64,000 nucleotides of DNA from an uncultured Lachnospiraceae bacterium (lineage in GTDB: Bacteria; Bacillota; Clostridia; Lachnospirales; Lachnospiraceae): positions 186,001-250,000 of the forward strand of contig CANQSB010000002.1 of the NCBI GenBank assembly GCA_947626435.1, given 5' to 3'. This document shows, piece after piece, positions 53,526 through 62,823 of the stretch. The position numbers were made by a program, and so were the translations under genes. The notes under the pieces were generated by a model. It was not told the DNA's origin and searched no databases. It saw nothing but the letters and a program-made list of their open reading frames with translations. Within the stretch, counting starts at the first letter, position 1, and every line of letters starts with the position of its first letter.

Positions 53526-55529
53526 ATGGATAGAAGACTGATACCACCGCTCGCGGCGACAGCCTTGCTTGGCATTATTACCGCGGTGGGCGTGACGCGG
53601 GGCAATGGCAGTGATGTGACTGCCGCAGGAGATGACAGATTTAGAATTGACGGAACTACCCTCAATGCGTATCTGGGAGATGACACCTTTGTCACGCTCC
53701 CTGATACGGTTACTGTGATTGGCGAAGAGGCATTTAGAGGCAATACTACATTGACTACGCTTGAGATACCCGACAGCGTGACGGCTATTTCATACAATGC
53801 CTTTAAGGATTGTACGGCACTGACAAGCATGATAATACCTGACAGCGTGACACGCGTAGGTCCAGGGGCGTTTGAAGGCTGTACAGCGCTTACATCTGTT
53901 GAAATCGGAGAAAATGTAAGCTCATGGGGCACAGGCGTGTTTGTCAACTGCAGTTCTCTGGATTCGGTGTATGTTGACAAGGATAACGAATATATTACGG
54001 CGTATAATGGCGCGCTTTACAATGGCAATATGACTATGCTGTATGAGGTTCTTCCCGCGCGCGAGGGTGATAATTATGTTATGCCCGATAGTGTCAGGGA
54101 TATGGACACATATGCTTTTTGGAATCTGGTAAACACTAAAAATGTAAAGCTGTCTGACAAAATAACCGTAGTGCCTGCTTATTCTATGACGAATATGGGT
54201 TCAGTGCAGAATGTTATCCTCACCGATTCTGTGACTTCGATTGAAGATAAAGCGTTTGCGAACAACACAGCGCTTATGCAGGTGGGTATACCGGAATCGG
54301 TCACGAGTATAAATAAGACGGCGTTCAGGGACTGTCCGGAGGACATGATGATATATACCCAAAAGGGCACGACAGCGGATACTTTTGGCAAAAACAACAA
54401 TATCACTGTCATTTATGACGCGCAGTATCCGCGCGACTTTATGGACAGCAATGTAAACATGGAGGAGCTTCCAAATACCGGCGACCGGGACAGTCAATCC
54501 ACAACGGAAACTTCCGGAGCTGCTGAAAGCGAAAGCGGCAGTACTAATAGCAATGATAATGCGTCGGCAAACGGCAGCACTGGCAGCACCAATAGTACAG
54601 GCAATACTGTAGAAGGATATTCTCCGTCCGACGGTTGGTTATATGCGCCGGAAGGGTATGACAGTATTCTCGACGCGCCGGATGATGACAATGTGCTTGG
54701 TAAGACTGTTGTAGTCAATAATCAGGCTGTAATGCTTATGAATAATCATGACGGCACTGTTTACGGTGTGCCTGACGGCGTCAAGGCTGATGTAATGACT
54801 GAAGCTGAAGAGAAGAAACAGGAGGAGTCTGCTGAGACTCAGGAGACGGAGGAGGACGGGAGCAATACGGAAACGGAAGTTTCTGCCGATGGCGAAACAT
54901 CAAGCAGCACAGATATGGATACAGGTATCAGCGTGACTATTGTTTCTGATACTTCCAAGCAGAACGCGTCAATACCGCAGAGGAAGTATTATAAGCAGAA
55001 GACGCTTACGAGTTTTGAGATTGACGGCGATATTCAGTCGATAGGGCGGCTTGCTTTCGCGGAGAGCGGGCTTAAGGCGATTGATATTCCGGATAATGTG
55101 ACTTCGATAGAGTACGGTGCGTTTATGAACTGCAGCGCGCTTAGCGATGTCACGATACCTGATACTGTAGAGAGTATTGCGACTAGGGCGTTTAGCAATA
55201 CGGCATGGCTTAATGAGTGGCTCAATGGTGACGAGGAGGGAACGGAAGACGATTTCCTCGTTGTGGGCGACGGCATATTGCTTGCGTACAGAGGCAGTGA
55301 GGAATATGTGACAATACCTGACGGCGTCAAGCAGATTGGCTCGGAAGTGTTTAAAGGGCATAGCGAGATTATAAATGTCGCGGTGCCTGAGTCGGTGACA
55401 AAGATTTGCGCGGAAGCGTTTAGAAATTGTGATTCGCTCATAGGGCTTTCGGGCTGTGAGGGTTTGCGTACTGTTATCCGCGGAGCTTTTTACGGCACAC
55501 AGATTTCCGAGACGGAATTTGGAAATTAA
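53526..55529 (+). CDS. BspA-like LRR surface protein with an internal LPNTGD motif
   Basis: 667 aa. N-terminal hydrophobic signal or anchor (residues 5-23). Two LRR_5 blocks: about 55-290 (EIPDSVTAISYNAFKDCTAL; MIIPDSVTRVGPGAFEGCTA) and about 490-660 (IDIPDNVTSIEYGAFMNCSA). Between them is a disordered Ser/Thr/Asn/Glu linker. LPNTGD occurs at residues 315-320 but is followed by the polar linker, not a membrane helix, so it is not a working terminal sorting signal as it stands. There is no C-terminal anchor. AAGGAG precedes the ATG, nine bases after the giant protein gene ends. Probably co-transcribed with it. Confidence 0.86.
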   Translation: MDRRLIPPLAATALLGIITAVGVTRGNGSDVTAAGDDRFRIDGTTLNAYLGDDTFVTLPDTVTVIGEEAFRGNTTLTTLEIPDSVTAISYNAFKDCTALTSMIIPDSVTRVGPGAFEGCTALTSVEIGENVSSWGTGVFVNCSSLDSVYVDKDNEYITAYNGALYNGNMTMLYEVLPAREGDNYVMPDSVRDMDTYAFWNLVNTKNVKLSDKITVVPAYSMTNMGSVQNVILTDSVTSIEDKAFANNTALMQVGIPESVTSINKTAFRDCPEDMMIYTQKGTTADTFGKNNNITVIYDAQYPRDFMDSNVNMEELPNTGDRDSQSTTETSGAAESESGSTNSNDNASANGSTGSTNSTGNTVEGYSPSDGWLYAPEGYDSILDAPDDDNVLGKTVVVNNQAVMLMNNHDGTVYGVPDGVKADVMTEAEEKKQEESAETQETEEDGSNTETEVSADGETSSSTDMDTGISVTIVSDTSKQNASIPQRKYYKQKTLTSFEIDGDIQSIGRLAFAESGLKAIDIPDNVTSIEYGAFMNCSALSDVTIPDTVESIATRAFSNTAWLNEWLNGDEEGTEDDFLVVGDGILLAYRGSEEYVTIPDGVKQIGSEVFKGHSEIINVAVPESVTKICAEAFRNCDSLIGLSGCEGLRTVIRGAFYGTQISETEFGN

Positions 55530-55571
55530 ATTTTTGAAAATTAGTGATTTTCATAGCGGAGAGAAGACATA

Positions 55572-56945
55572 ATGGAGAAAGTATTTTGGGGAATGGTAGG
55601 GTGCTGTACCTTGGTTTTCGGTATTCTGCTGGGGGCTTATTTGAATAAGATAGGAGTAATTGGTTCTGAGCCTGAAACGGCTGTGGAAGCGGCTTCTGCT
55701 GAAGAAGGAAGCACAGAAGAGGCAAGTACGGAGCTTTCCCCTGAGGAGGTTACGGCGCAGGTGCAGTCGCTTGTCGAGGATGCGCAGGATAATTACGCTA
55801 CGGCAATGGTGGTCTTTGATGATGAGGAAAAGGCATCGCAGTCGGAGGGTTCAGACGCTGCAGGCAGTAAGACGGATAGGAATGAGTCGGAAAATCAGGT
55901 GAGGACAAACGAGGCGGTAGCGGCTGACAGAAACGGGAGCCATGAATATTTTCTTGAAGTTGAGGATTCGAGTACGGAGGATGAGACGACTGAGGAGACG
56001 AGCAGCACAGAAGCGGCTCCTCAGTCAAAAAATGATGGCGAGTACCAGTACCAGCTATACAGCGACCATGTGGTTATCACAAAATATTTAGGTACGAAAT
56101 CTGATTTAGTTATTCCTGATAAGCTTGACGGTCAGCCTGTCACAGAGCTTGGACCGTCCTGCTTTGCAAGCTCGACATCGCTCGTGCGTGTGAGCGTGCC
56201 TGACGGCGTGACTTCGATAGGCGAAAATGCTTTCAAGAGCTGCGCTTTGCTTGTCAGCGCACAGTTGCCAAAAAACCTCACAAGCCTTGGTATGGGCGCA
56301 TTTGACACATGTACGGCATTGGTGAGCGTAAACATTCCAAACGGCGTTACCGAGATTAAGGAAAAGACCTTTAATAATTGCCTTGAACTCAAAAATATTA
56401 CGCTTTCCAAGGGGCTTACAAGTATTGGCAAGCTGGCGTTTTTTGGTTGTACCAAGATGGAGCTTGACAAGCTGCCGACAGGTCTTAATACTATAGACGA
56501 CCAGGCGTTTTTCTCATGTGCGAATGTAAACGCTACACTGCCAAAAGGTTTGACAAAGCTTGGCGTGAGCGCGTTTGAGGACTGCACAGCGATGGAAACA
56601 GTAAACATTCCCGCAGGCGTAGAAACCGTATCAAATAACGCGTTTTCAGGCTGTACGGGCATTACAGAGCTTACCTTTAAAAATGGCACTACAGTTATCG
56701 CTGATAGTGCGTTTGCGGGGTGTGAGAAGATTACGGAAGCGATTTTGCCGAGGACGCTTGTAAGCATTGGGCTTGACGCGTTTTCAGGCTGTACCGAGCT
56801 TGCCACAGTGGAGATACCCCGCAACACCCTGAGTATCAGGTCAGGGGCGTTTAGCGGCACTAAGCTTACTGAGGTTACGGTGACAAAGACCTGTTCATAT
56901 CAGGAGGATTCGTTCCCGGAAGGCATTACTATCAATAATTATTAA
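55572..56945 (+). CDS. Membrane-anchored BspA-like LRR protein
   Basis: 457 aa. An N-terminal membrane helix (residues 5-23, with GMVGCCTLVFGILLGAY) is followed by an acidic disordered stalk to about 155. Nine or so LRR_5 units then fill about 160-450 (SVPDGVTSIGENAFKSCALL; NIPNGVTEIKEKTFNNCLEL; EIPRNTLSIRSGAF). No sorting signal is present, so it stays membrane-tethered. GGAGAG precedes the ATG. Third LRR protein in the same operon, 42 bp after its neighbour. Confidence 0.87.
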   Translation: MEKVFWGMVGCCTLVFGILLGAYLNKIGVIGSEPETAVEAASAEEGSTEEASTELSPEEVTAQVQSLVEDAQDNYATAMVVFDDEEKASQSEGSDAAGSKTDRNESENQVRTNEAVAADRNGSHEYFLEVEDSSTEDETTEETSSTEAAPQSKNDGEYQYQLYSDHVVITKYLGTKSDLVIPDKLDGQPVTELGPSCFASSTSLVRVSVPDGVTSIGENAFKSCALLVSAQLPKNLTSLGMGAFDTCTALVSVNIPNGVTEIKEKTFNNCLELKNITLSKGLTSIGKLAFFGCTKMELDKLPTGLNTIDDQAFFSCANVNATLPKGLTKLGVSAFEDCTAMETVNIPAGVETVSNNAFSGCTGITELTFKNGTTVIADSAFAGCEKITEAILPRTLVSIGLDAFSGCTELATVEIPRNTLSIRSGAFSGTKLTEVTVTKTCSYQEDSFPEGITINNY

Positions 56946-57035
56946 GCATATTTAGATATCGGCATAAATATCATACAGGTTAAGAAATGTTTCACAATCG
57001 CTTATATAAGACTATTATGAGGAGGAATGTGCAAT

Positions 57036-57962
57036 ATGTGGAAGAAACGCATTATACTTATGGCAGCTTGTCTGCTGTTCTCACTTATGCCAGTATGCGG
57101 CGTAAGCGCCGACAAGGGACCGGAGTATACGCCGACAGAGGATGTTTATTATACAAAGGCGGGCTGCGTTGTTTATGCCGAACCTACATATACTTCCACA
57201 GTGCTGGTCACGCTTGACGCAAATCTGCCTGTGCAGGTGGTCGGCGAATATTCAAACGGCTGGTACCGCATAAATATCGGCGTTATCTGCTATGTAAAGA
57301 TGGATTCGCTCACTACGGCGGGCGCGATAGGGCTTCCGACAAAAGAGGATAAGCAGATTACGGACGCGCAGAAGACGGCGGCAGAGCTTGGCTATGAATT
57401 CGTCTATCTCAAGCTGAACAAGCAAAAGGCTATCGAAAAAGAAATATACAACAGCTATGTAGGCAGGAAAGTCATGCTGTATGCAAAGATTGATGATGAA
57501 CTGGGCGTTTCGTTCAAAATGCTATATAATGACAAGGTAAAAAATGACATAAGCCTGAATTATACAAAGACGGCGGCGGAGAGCCCATACGGCGGCAGGA
57601 CAGTGGAGTTTACCGTTCCGGAAGATACGGAGCTTAAAGGGCAGATTGCTATTTTTCAGTTTAAAGAAGGCTACGACAAGGCAGTTACGACATACACCGC
57701 TGATTTAGATACCTTTGATTATGTAGAGATGAATACCTACTATACGGAGTTCAGCGAATTTGCCTATGCGCCAATGACGCAGGTAAGCAATATGCGCATA
57801 GACGAAATGGAAATCCCCAACAGCCTGACCGACAGCCAACGCGAAAAGATGTCAAACCTCAGAAAAGGAATCAAATACAAAAGCTACGATACCTCAGAAT
57901 ACCGCCAGACAGTACGCGGCAAGCTTAGGAAAGATACAGAGTATGTTGATTATGAGTATTAA
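57036..57962 (+). CDS. Secreted or surface SH3-domain protein
   Basis: 308 aa. Signal peptide with cleavage likely after GVSA (MWKKRIILMAACLLFSLMPV then CGVSADK). A bacterial SH3-type domain occupies about 35-90 (VYYTKAGCVVYAEPTYTSTV, then VQVVGEYSNGWYRIN). The remaining 200 residues are a mixed domain that I do not recognise. The start is the ATG at 57036, ten bases after GGAGG; an ATG at 57027 is too close to that site. Last gene of the surface operon. Cell-wall binding through the SH3 domain is inferred. Confidence 0.82.
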   Translation: MWKKRIILMAACLLFSLMPVCGVSADKGPEYTPTEDVYYTKAGCVVYAEPTYTSTVLVTLDANLPVQVVGEYSNGWYRINIGVICYVKMDSLTTAGAIGLPTKEDKQITDAQKTAAELGYEFVYLKLNKQKAIEKEIYNSYVGRKVMLYAKIDDELGVSFKMLYNDKVKNDISLNYTKTAAESPYGGRTVEFTVPEDTELKGQIAIFQFKEGYDKAVTTYTADLDTFDYVEMNTYYTEFSEFAYAPMTQVSNMRIDEMEIPNSLTDSQREKMSNLRKGIKYKSYDTSEYRQTVRGKLRKDTEYVDYEY

Positions 57963-57976
57963 ATCTTGTAAAGCGC

Positions 57977-58083
57977 AAAAGGGACTGTCGCACTAAGGAA
58001 TATAAACGCAAAATATAGTATTATCTAAATTAGACACAATACCATATCTTGCATATTCAATCCTTAATGCGAGAGCCCTTTTT
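57977..58083 (+). terminator. Long-looped terminator-like hairpin after the surface operon
   Basis: The segment 57977-57999 (AAAAGGGACTGTCGCACTAAG...) and 58061-58083 (TCCTTAATGCGAGAGCCCTT...) are imperfect inverted repeats with a ~60-base loop and end in five T. Confidence 0.45.
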
Positions 58084-58107
58084 AACATACAGTTTGCAAT
58101 AACACTA

Positions 58108-58256
58108 GCCCGCGCAGGGAAATATATCCCATGAAGACCCTTGGGAAGCGTCGGCACTTAGCGAAACAAGCTGCAAAGCGCAGTTGAGCTTAGTGTCCGC
58201 TACGCTTCCCACAGAGCGAGAGCGAGTCTGAATGGGATATATTTCCCTGCGCGGGC
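58108..58256 (-). repeat. Palindromic intergenic element, copy 3 (149 bp, inverted)
   Basis: Perfect 25-bp arms at 58108-58132 and 58232-58256, each GCCCGCGCAGGG then AAATATATCCCAT. The interior stem TGGGAAGCG/CGCTTCCCA is perfect and GGACAC faces GTGCC. The apical hairpin is shortened (CTGCGCTTTGCAG) compared with the other copies. GACCT follows the right edge, as in copy 2. Confidence 0.95.
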
Positions 58257-58327
58257 GACCTATTTCCGCAAAAATAATCGCAAAGGCTTTAAGAAAGATT
58301 AAGATTTAATTATTGTGCATATGTTTA

Positions 58328-58356
58328 TTGCAACTTTACAAAACTTGTGCTATAGT
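58328..58356 (+). promoter_or_regulatory. Promoter of the MacB-like ABC operon
   Basis: TTGCAA (58328-58333), a 17-bp spacer and TATAGT (58351-58356), about 85 bp upstream of the first start codon. Confidence 0.6.
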
Positions 58357-58440
58357 TTGTTGTGGTATAGGTGACTGTATTAATTACGGTAGTACAGCCA
58401 TACTACACCATTGAGATATAAGTTATATGGGAGAACTGTG

Positions 58441-59190
58441 ATGGGGGAAAAGAAATCGGGACCGGTAATCATGGTTAAAGATTTGTACAAAGTCTACCGC
58501 ATCGGTGAAAATAGAGTCCGCGCGCTAAACGGCGTAAGCTTTTCGATAAACAGAGGCGAGTTCTGCGCGATAGTCGGTACATCAGGCTCGGGTAAATCCA
58601 CGCTACTAAATATGCTCGCAGGCTTGGAAAAGCCCACAAAAGGCGAGATAGTCATAGTAGGCGAGCACATGGAGAAAAAATCGGAAAATCAGCTTGTTAA
58701 GTTTCGGCGGGAGCATATCGGCTTTATATTCCAATCCTTTAATTTAATGGGCACCATGAACGCGGTTGAAAATGTCGCCCTGCCGCTCACCTTTCAAGGA
58801 GTGCCAAAGCGTGAAAGGGTAAAGCGCGCCAAAAGAATGGTGCACTTGGTAGGGCTTGATAAATACTGGCGACACAAGCCAAACCAGATGTCAGGCGGAC
58901 AGCAGCAAAGAGTAGGCGTTGCAAGGGCGCTTGTGGTAAATCCCGAAATCATCTTTGCGGACGAGCCCACAGGAAACCTCGACTCAAACACGTCAAGGGA
59001 AATAATGAACCTGATGCAGGACGTGGTAAAAAAGCAAAACAAGACGCTCGTAATGGTTACGCACGACAATCAGCTCGCAAGCTTTGCCGACAGAATAATA
59101 CGCATAGTGGACGGCAAGATTGTCGATATGATAGACAACACTCAAAAGAAAGCGGAAAATGAGGAGGAAAAGGTAAATGAAAAAGTTTAG
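58441..59190 (+). CDS. MacB/LolD-type ABC transporter ATP-binding protein
   Basis: 249 aa complete nucleotide-binding domain: Walker A GTSGSGKST (46-54), Q-loop FIFQSFNL, signature MSGGQQQRVGVARA, Walker B IIFADEPTGNLDS and switch His in VTHDNQ. This subfamily works with FtsX-like permeases in mechanotransmission, peptide export or lipoprotein release rather than import. Start at 58441, seven bases after GGGAG; a longer frame has no good site. It overlaps the next gene by 14 nt. Confidence 0.95.
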   Translation: MGEKKSGPVIMVKDLYKVYRIGENRVRALNGVSFSINRGEFCAIVGTSGSGKSTLLNMLAGLEKPTKGEIVIVGEHMEKKSENQLVKFRREHIGFIFQSFNLMGTMNAVENVALPLTFQGVPKRERVKRAKRMVHLVGLDKYWRHKPNQMSGGQQQRVGVARALVVNPEIIFADEPTGNLDSNTSREIMNLMQDVVKKQNKTLVMVTHDNQLASFADRIIRIVDGKIVDMIDNTQKKAENEEEKVNEKV

Positions 59191-61093
59191 TCGGTTATTG
59201 GTTATGCTTGCGGCGGCGCTAATGCTTTGCAGCAGCAATGTCACAGTATTTGCGACAAGCGAAAGTACCACAAAAGAAGATCCGGCAACGGACGAGGAGA
59301 GGGAAAAGGTAAAAGATGACTTAAAACGTTTTTATGAGGATTTGCTGCTGCGCTCCGATATTTCAAGTGAGGGAAAGGATAGGCTGCGCCAAATCTACGA
59401 CAGAGGCAAGGAAAATCTGGATGATATGGACAACGCGACATACAGTGAGTTAAGAAGCTATGAGAGCAAGGTGGAAGGGTATCTGAGCAGCGCGGCGACT
59501 GAAAATGCCGCTATTGATTATGTGGACGAGGAAACAAGGGATTATATAAGGAGCAAGCTGAATAGATATTATACGGACTTAAAGACCAGATACAACCTTA
59601 CGGAAGAAAAAAAATCACGCATGGACAAGGTGTACAACAGCGCAATGACGTATATGCAGAACGCTTCTCTGGACGAGGAGGAGCTTTTAAGCTATGAAAC
59701 GGAGATTGAAGGCTATCTGGATGACATTGCCAAGGAAAACACATCGGGTACGGAAAAGTTCCTCATGCTTTCAAATGAAGTGCCTATACTTGATGCAAAA
59801 TATGGGGAGCAGACCTTTGTAGTGCTCTCGCTCATAAATCTTGGCAAGACGGATATCACTGACGTGGTAGTGACGCCTACAGTGTCAAACGACAAAAAGG
59901 AATGGCCCTTTAACATAGAACAGGCGTATGACGCACAGACAATCCAGATAATTCAGGCATCTGATGATATTGTTGATGCCTATAACAAGCGCATGGACAT
60001 AGGCTGGTATTTTACTGTCAGGAACGATGTGCTTACAGGCTGCTATCCATTAAAATTTCACGCTAAATATTATCAGAACGGCGAGCCTGTGGAAACGGAT
60101 GTGACCACATATATCAACATCAAAGGATCCAATCCAAAGAAACAGCTTATTCAGGATGAGGATGATCAGAAGGCATCAAATCCCCGAATAATCGTCACAG
60201 GCTACCATACAGACCCGGAAGTGGTTTACGCTGGTACCAAATTTAATCTTACGGTAAGCGTAAAAAACACTTCCAAGGAAACGCCTGTTGAAAACGTACT
60301 TTTCAATATGGAAGCGACAGTAGAGGGAAGCAGCACAGAAGCCTCTTACGCGGCGTTTTTGCCTACATCAGGTTCAAGCTCTGTATATACCGAGCGCATA
60401 GCTCCGGGTGCGACATACGAGATGAGCATTGAGATGGAGGCAAAATCAGACCTTGCGCAGAAGCCGTATGTGCTTACGGTAAATATGAAGTATGATACGG
60501 AGGATGCGATAAACCTTTCGGATGTGGCGGAGGTGTCAGTTCCCATCAAGCAGGAGGCGAAGCTTGATACGAGCAGCGCGGAGGTAATGCCGGAGTCGAT
60601 AGAGGTAGGCGGACAGTCAAATGTTATGTTCAGCGTGTTTAATACGGGCAAGACTACGCTTTACAATGTAAAGGTAAATTATGAGAGCGACACTGTGGAG
60701 AGCGGCGTCACATATCTTGGCAACATCACTCCCGGACAGACCGGCAATGTGGATTCGATGCTTACGGGCATCGCGCCTGATATGGGAGATGGCATTGTAA
60801 AGGCTGTGATAACATACGAAGACGAATCAGGCAATGAGACGACATTTGAAAAGGACATAAATCTTTTTGTATATGAGGCGGTTTATGAAGACCCCGGAAT
60901 GTATGAGGACCCCGGAATGATGGAGGAGCCCGTCGAGGAGAGCAAAGGGCTTCCCGTTATCGCGATTGTCGGAATTGTCGTCGGCGTTATTGTGGTAATT
61001 GTTGTCGTCGTGATAATCCTGAAGAAGCGCAAAAAGGCGAAGCAGCACAAGGAGGACTTGGATTTATTAGATGAAGATGGGGACGATAAATAA
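59177..61093 (+). CDS. Extracytoplasmic middle subunit of the MacB-like transporter
   Basis: 638 aa. Signal peptide (1-28), then two tandem helical repeats of about 70 residues (REKVKDDLKRFYEDLLLRSD... and RDYIRSKLNRYYTDLKTRYN..., ending LSSAATEN and LDDIAKEN). At least two beta-sandwich CARDB/NEW3-like domains follow (NLTVSVKNTSKETPVENVLF; NVMFSVFNTGKTTLYNVKV). A C-terminal membrane helix (about 598-622) and a Lys-rich tail close the protein. It is anchored with nearly everything outside. It overlaps the ATPase and permease genes, so the three are translationally coupled and almost surely one complex. It occupies the place where MacA-type adaptors stand, but has an unrelated build. Confidence 0.82.
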   Translation: MKKFSRLLVMLAAALMLCSSNVTVFATSESTTKEDPATDEEREKVKDDLKRFYEDLLLRSDISSEGKDRLRQIYDRGKENLDDMDNATYSELRSYESKVEGYLSSAATENAAIDYVDEETRDYIRSKLNRYYTDLKTRYNLTEEKKSRMDKVYNSAMTYMQNASLDEEELLSYETEIEGYLDDIAKENTSGTEKFLMLSNEVPILDAKYGEQTFVVLSLINLGKTDITDVVVTPTVSNDKKEWPFNIEQAYDAQTIQIIQASDDIVDAYNKRMDIGWYFTVRNDVLTGCYPLKFHAKYYQNGEPVETDVTTYINIKGSNPKKQLIQDEDDQKASNPRIIVTGYHTDPEVVYAGTKFNLTVSVKNTSKETPVENVLFNMEATVEGSSTEASYAAFLPTSGSSSVYTERIAPGATYEMSIEMEAKSDLAQKPYVLTVNMKYDTEDAINLSDVAEVSVPIKQEAKLDTSSAEVMPESIEVGGQSNVMFSVFNTGKTTLYNVKVNYESDTVESGVTYLGNITPGQTGNVDSMLTGIAPDMGDGIVKAVITYEDESGNETTFEKDINLFVYEAVYEDPGMYEDPGMMEEPVEESKGLPVIAIVGIVVGVIVVIVVVVIILKKRKKAKQHKEDLDLLDEDGDDK

Positions 61094-62448
61094 TGAGGTT
61101 TTTTGACCTGCTCTTTATGAGCATCGGCAATCTTTGGAAAAGAAAGCTCCGTACAGTTCTTACAGTGCTTGGCGTCGTCATAGGCGTTACTTCGATAGTG
61201 GTAATGATGGCGCTTGGCAATGGACTGAAGGAGTCAATGCTTGAAAGCTATTCGAGCTATACGTCAATGACTGAGATACAGGTTAGTTCGGGCGGATACT
61301 ATTCGAGCAGCTCCGATAATACGGAAGAAAAGTTTTTGAATCAGGAATTTATTGACCAACTGCTGTCTATGGAGCATGTTACGGGTGTCGACCCGGAGCT
61401 GTCATTCTGGGTTATGTTAAAATGCGGCAGGTACAGGGCGGATGTGAATATCAGAGGCTTGACGCAGGAAAGCATACAGAAAAAGGGATATCCTATAGCA
61501 GAGGGTACTCTGCCGCCCGATGATGAAAGCGAGCTCAAGGTGTTTTATGGAAATAATGTGCTTACGCAGTTTTATGTCGAAAGCACATACTCTTATCCTT
61601 GGTATGAAAATCAGGAAGCTCCCGATGTAGACCTTATGAATGACCCGATATTTTATATATTTGACAGGCAAGCTTACTGGAATTCCCAGGGAAGTGAAAG
61701 CACGACTGCTCCGCCGAAAAAATATATTATTGAGACGAGCGGACTTATGGCGGGAGAGCTTGGCTCGTGGGAGAATAATGACAGTACGGATATAATATGC
61801 GACATAGATGCCCTGAAAGCGCAGCTAAAGCGCGTATTTAAGAAAAACCCTATTCCCGACCAGCCTACGCGCAAAAACGGCAAGCCATATGACGAGATTT
61901 TTTATTCAACGATTAGGGTACAGGTTGACGAGATGGAGAATGTGGCTGATGTCACCCAGGCAATACAGGATATGGGGTATGACGCGTACAACAATGCCGA
62001 GTGGATTCAGCAGAATATAGAGCAGATGAATACCATTCAGGCTGTGCTTGGGGCGATAGGGGCTGTGGCGATGCTCGTCGCGGCGATAAGTATTACCAAT
62101 ACTATGATGATGTCGATTTACGAGCGCACGAAAGAAATCGGCGTTATGAAAGTGCTTGGCTGCAATATCCGCAATATTCAGGCATTGTTTTTGTTGGAAG
62201 CCGGTTTTATTGGCTTTTTGGGAGGCATTATAGGACTGGCGTTAAGCTATGGATTAAGTTTTGCCATAAACAGTTTGGCTGCGTCAGGAGGAGAGGCAAT
62301 GGGGCTTGGGAGCAGCATATGCCGCATACCGTTATGGCTTGTGCCGGTCGCGATAATATTTGCTGTGGTAGTCGGCATGGTGGCGGGCTTTATCCCGTCG
62401 CTGCGCGCCATGCGCCTAAGCCCGCTGGCGGCGATTAGAAACGAATAA
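61093..62448 (+). CDS. MacB/FtsX-like ABC permease
   Basis: 451 aa. First membrane helix at about 20-42 (LTVLGVVIGVTSIVVMMALG), a large extracytoplasmic domain of about 260 residues, then three helices near the C-terminus (LGAIGAVAMLVAAISITNTM; LFLLEAGFIGFLGGIIGLAL; VAIIFAVVVGMVAGFIPS). Motifs YERTKEIGVMKVLGC and PSLRAMRLSPLAAIR are the family hallmarks. The start codon overlaps the preceding stop (TAATG). Exports or transmits across the membrane together with the ATPase; substrate unknown. Confidence 0.94.
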   Translation: MRFFDLLFMSIGNLWKRKLRTVLTVLGVVIGVTSIVVMMALGNGLKESMLESYSSYTSMTEIQVSSGGYYSSSSDNTEEKFLNQEFIDQLLSMEHVTGVDPELSFWVMLKCGRYRADVNIRGLTQESIQKKGYPIAEGTLPPDDESELKVFYGNNVLTQFYVESTYSYPWYENQEAPDVDLMNDPIFYIFDRQAYWNSQGSESTTAPPKKYIIETSGLMAGELGSWENNDSTDIICDIDALKAQLKRVFKKNPIPDQPTRKNGKPYDEIFYSTIRVQVDEMENVADVTQAIQDMGYDAYNNAEWIQQNIEQMNTIQAVLGAIGAVAMLVAAISITNTMMMSIYERTKEIGVMKVLGCNIRNIQALFLLEAGFIGFLGGIIGLALSYGLSFAINSLAASGGEAMGLGSSICRIPLWLVPVAIIFAVVVGMVAGFIPSLRAMRLSPLAAIRNE

Positions 62449-62459
62449 AATATAAAAAG

Positions 62460-62495
62460 CGAAATGCCGCTGAACAAACGGCATTTCGTTTTTTA
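62460..62495 (+). terminator. Bidirectional terminator between the ABC operon and the small minus-strand gene
   Basis: CGAAATGCCG (62460-62469) pairs perfectly with CGGCATTTCG (62479-62488), flanked by AAAAAG on the left and TTTTTTATT on the right. Confidence 0.85.
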
Positions 62496-62660
62496 TTGTC
62501 TTAATTTATCTAAATCAGTAACACCAAGTTGCTGTAGGCGTATTTCCAAGACACGCTCCTGATAAGCGATTTCCTTATCTTTGTCATTGGCGTTTTTTAT
62601 CCGTTGTAAATCCACATAAGAACGTATGACTTCATCTTTTAATTCATCACCAGTAGGCAT
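62493..62660 (-). CDS. Small hypothetical protein (55 aa)
   Basis: Starts MPTGDELKDEVIRSYVDLQR and is fully helical, with charged heptad-like spacing to LEIRLQQLGVTDLDKLRQ. No family recognised. Start at 62660, with GGAGG eight bases upstream; a longer frame overlaps that site. It ends at the bidirectional terminator. Confidence 0.65.
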   Translation of the reverse strand: MPTGDELKDEVIRSYVDLQRIKNANDKDKEIAYQERVLEIRLQQLGVTDLDKLRQ

Positions 62661-62823
62661 ATATGCACCTCCAATCAAAAGCGTTCACAATATCTCGCTT
62701 TTATTATAGCAAATGTGGTATATTGTGTAAAGTCTTATAATTTTTTCTAAATCGACACATTTTTTGTTTTTTCCCATATATTAGTATATCAGTTTTGAAT
62801 TTATGTATATGGGGGAATCGGCG

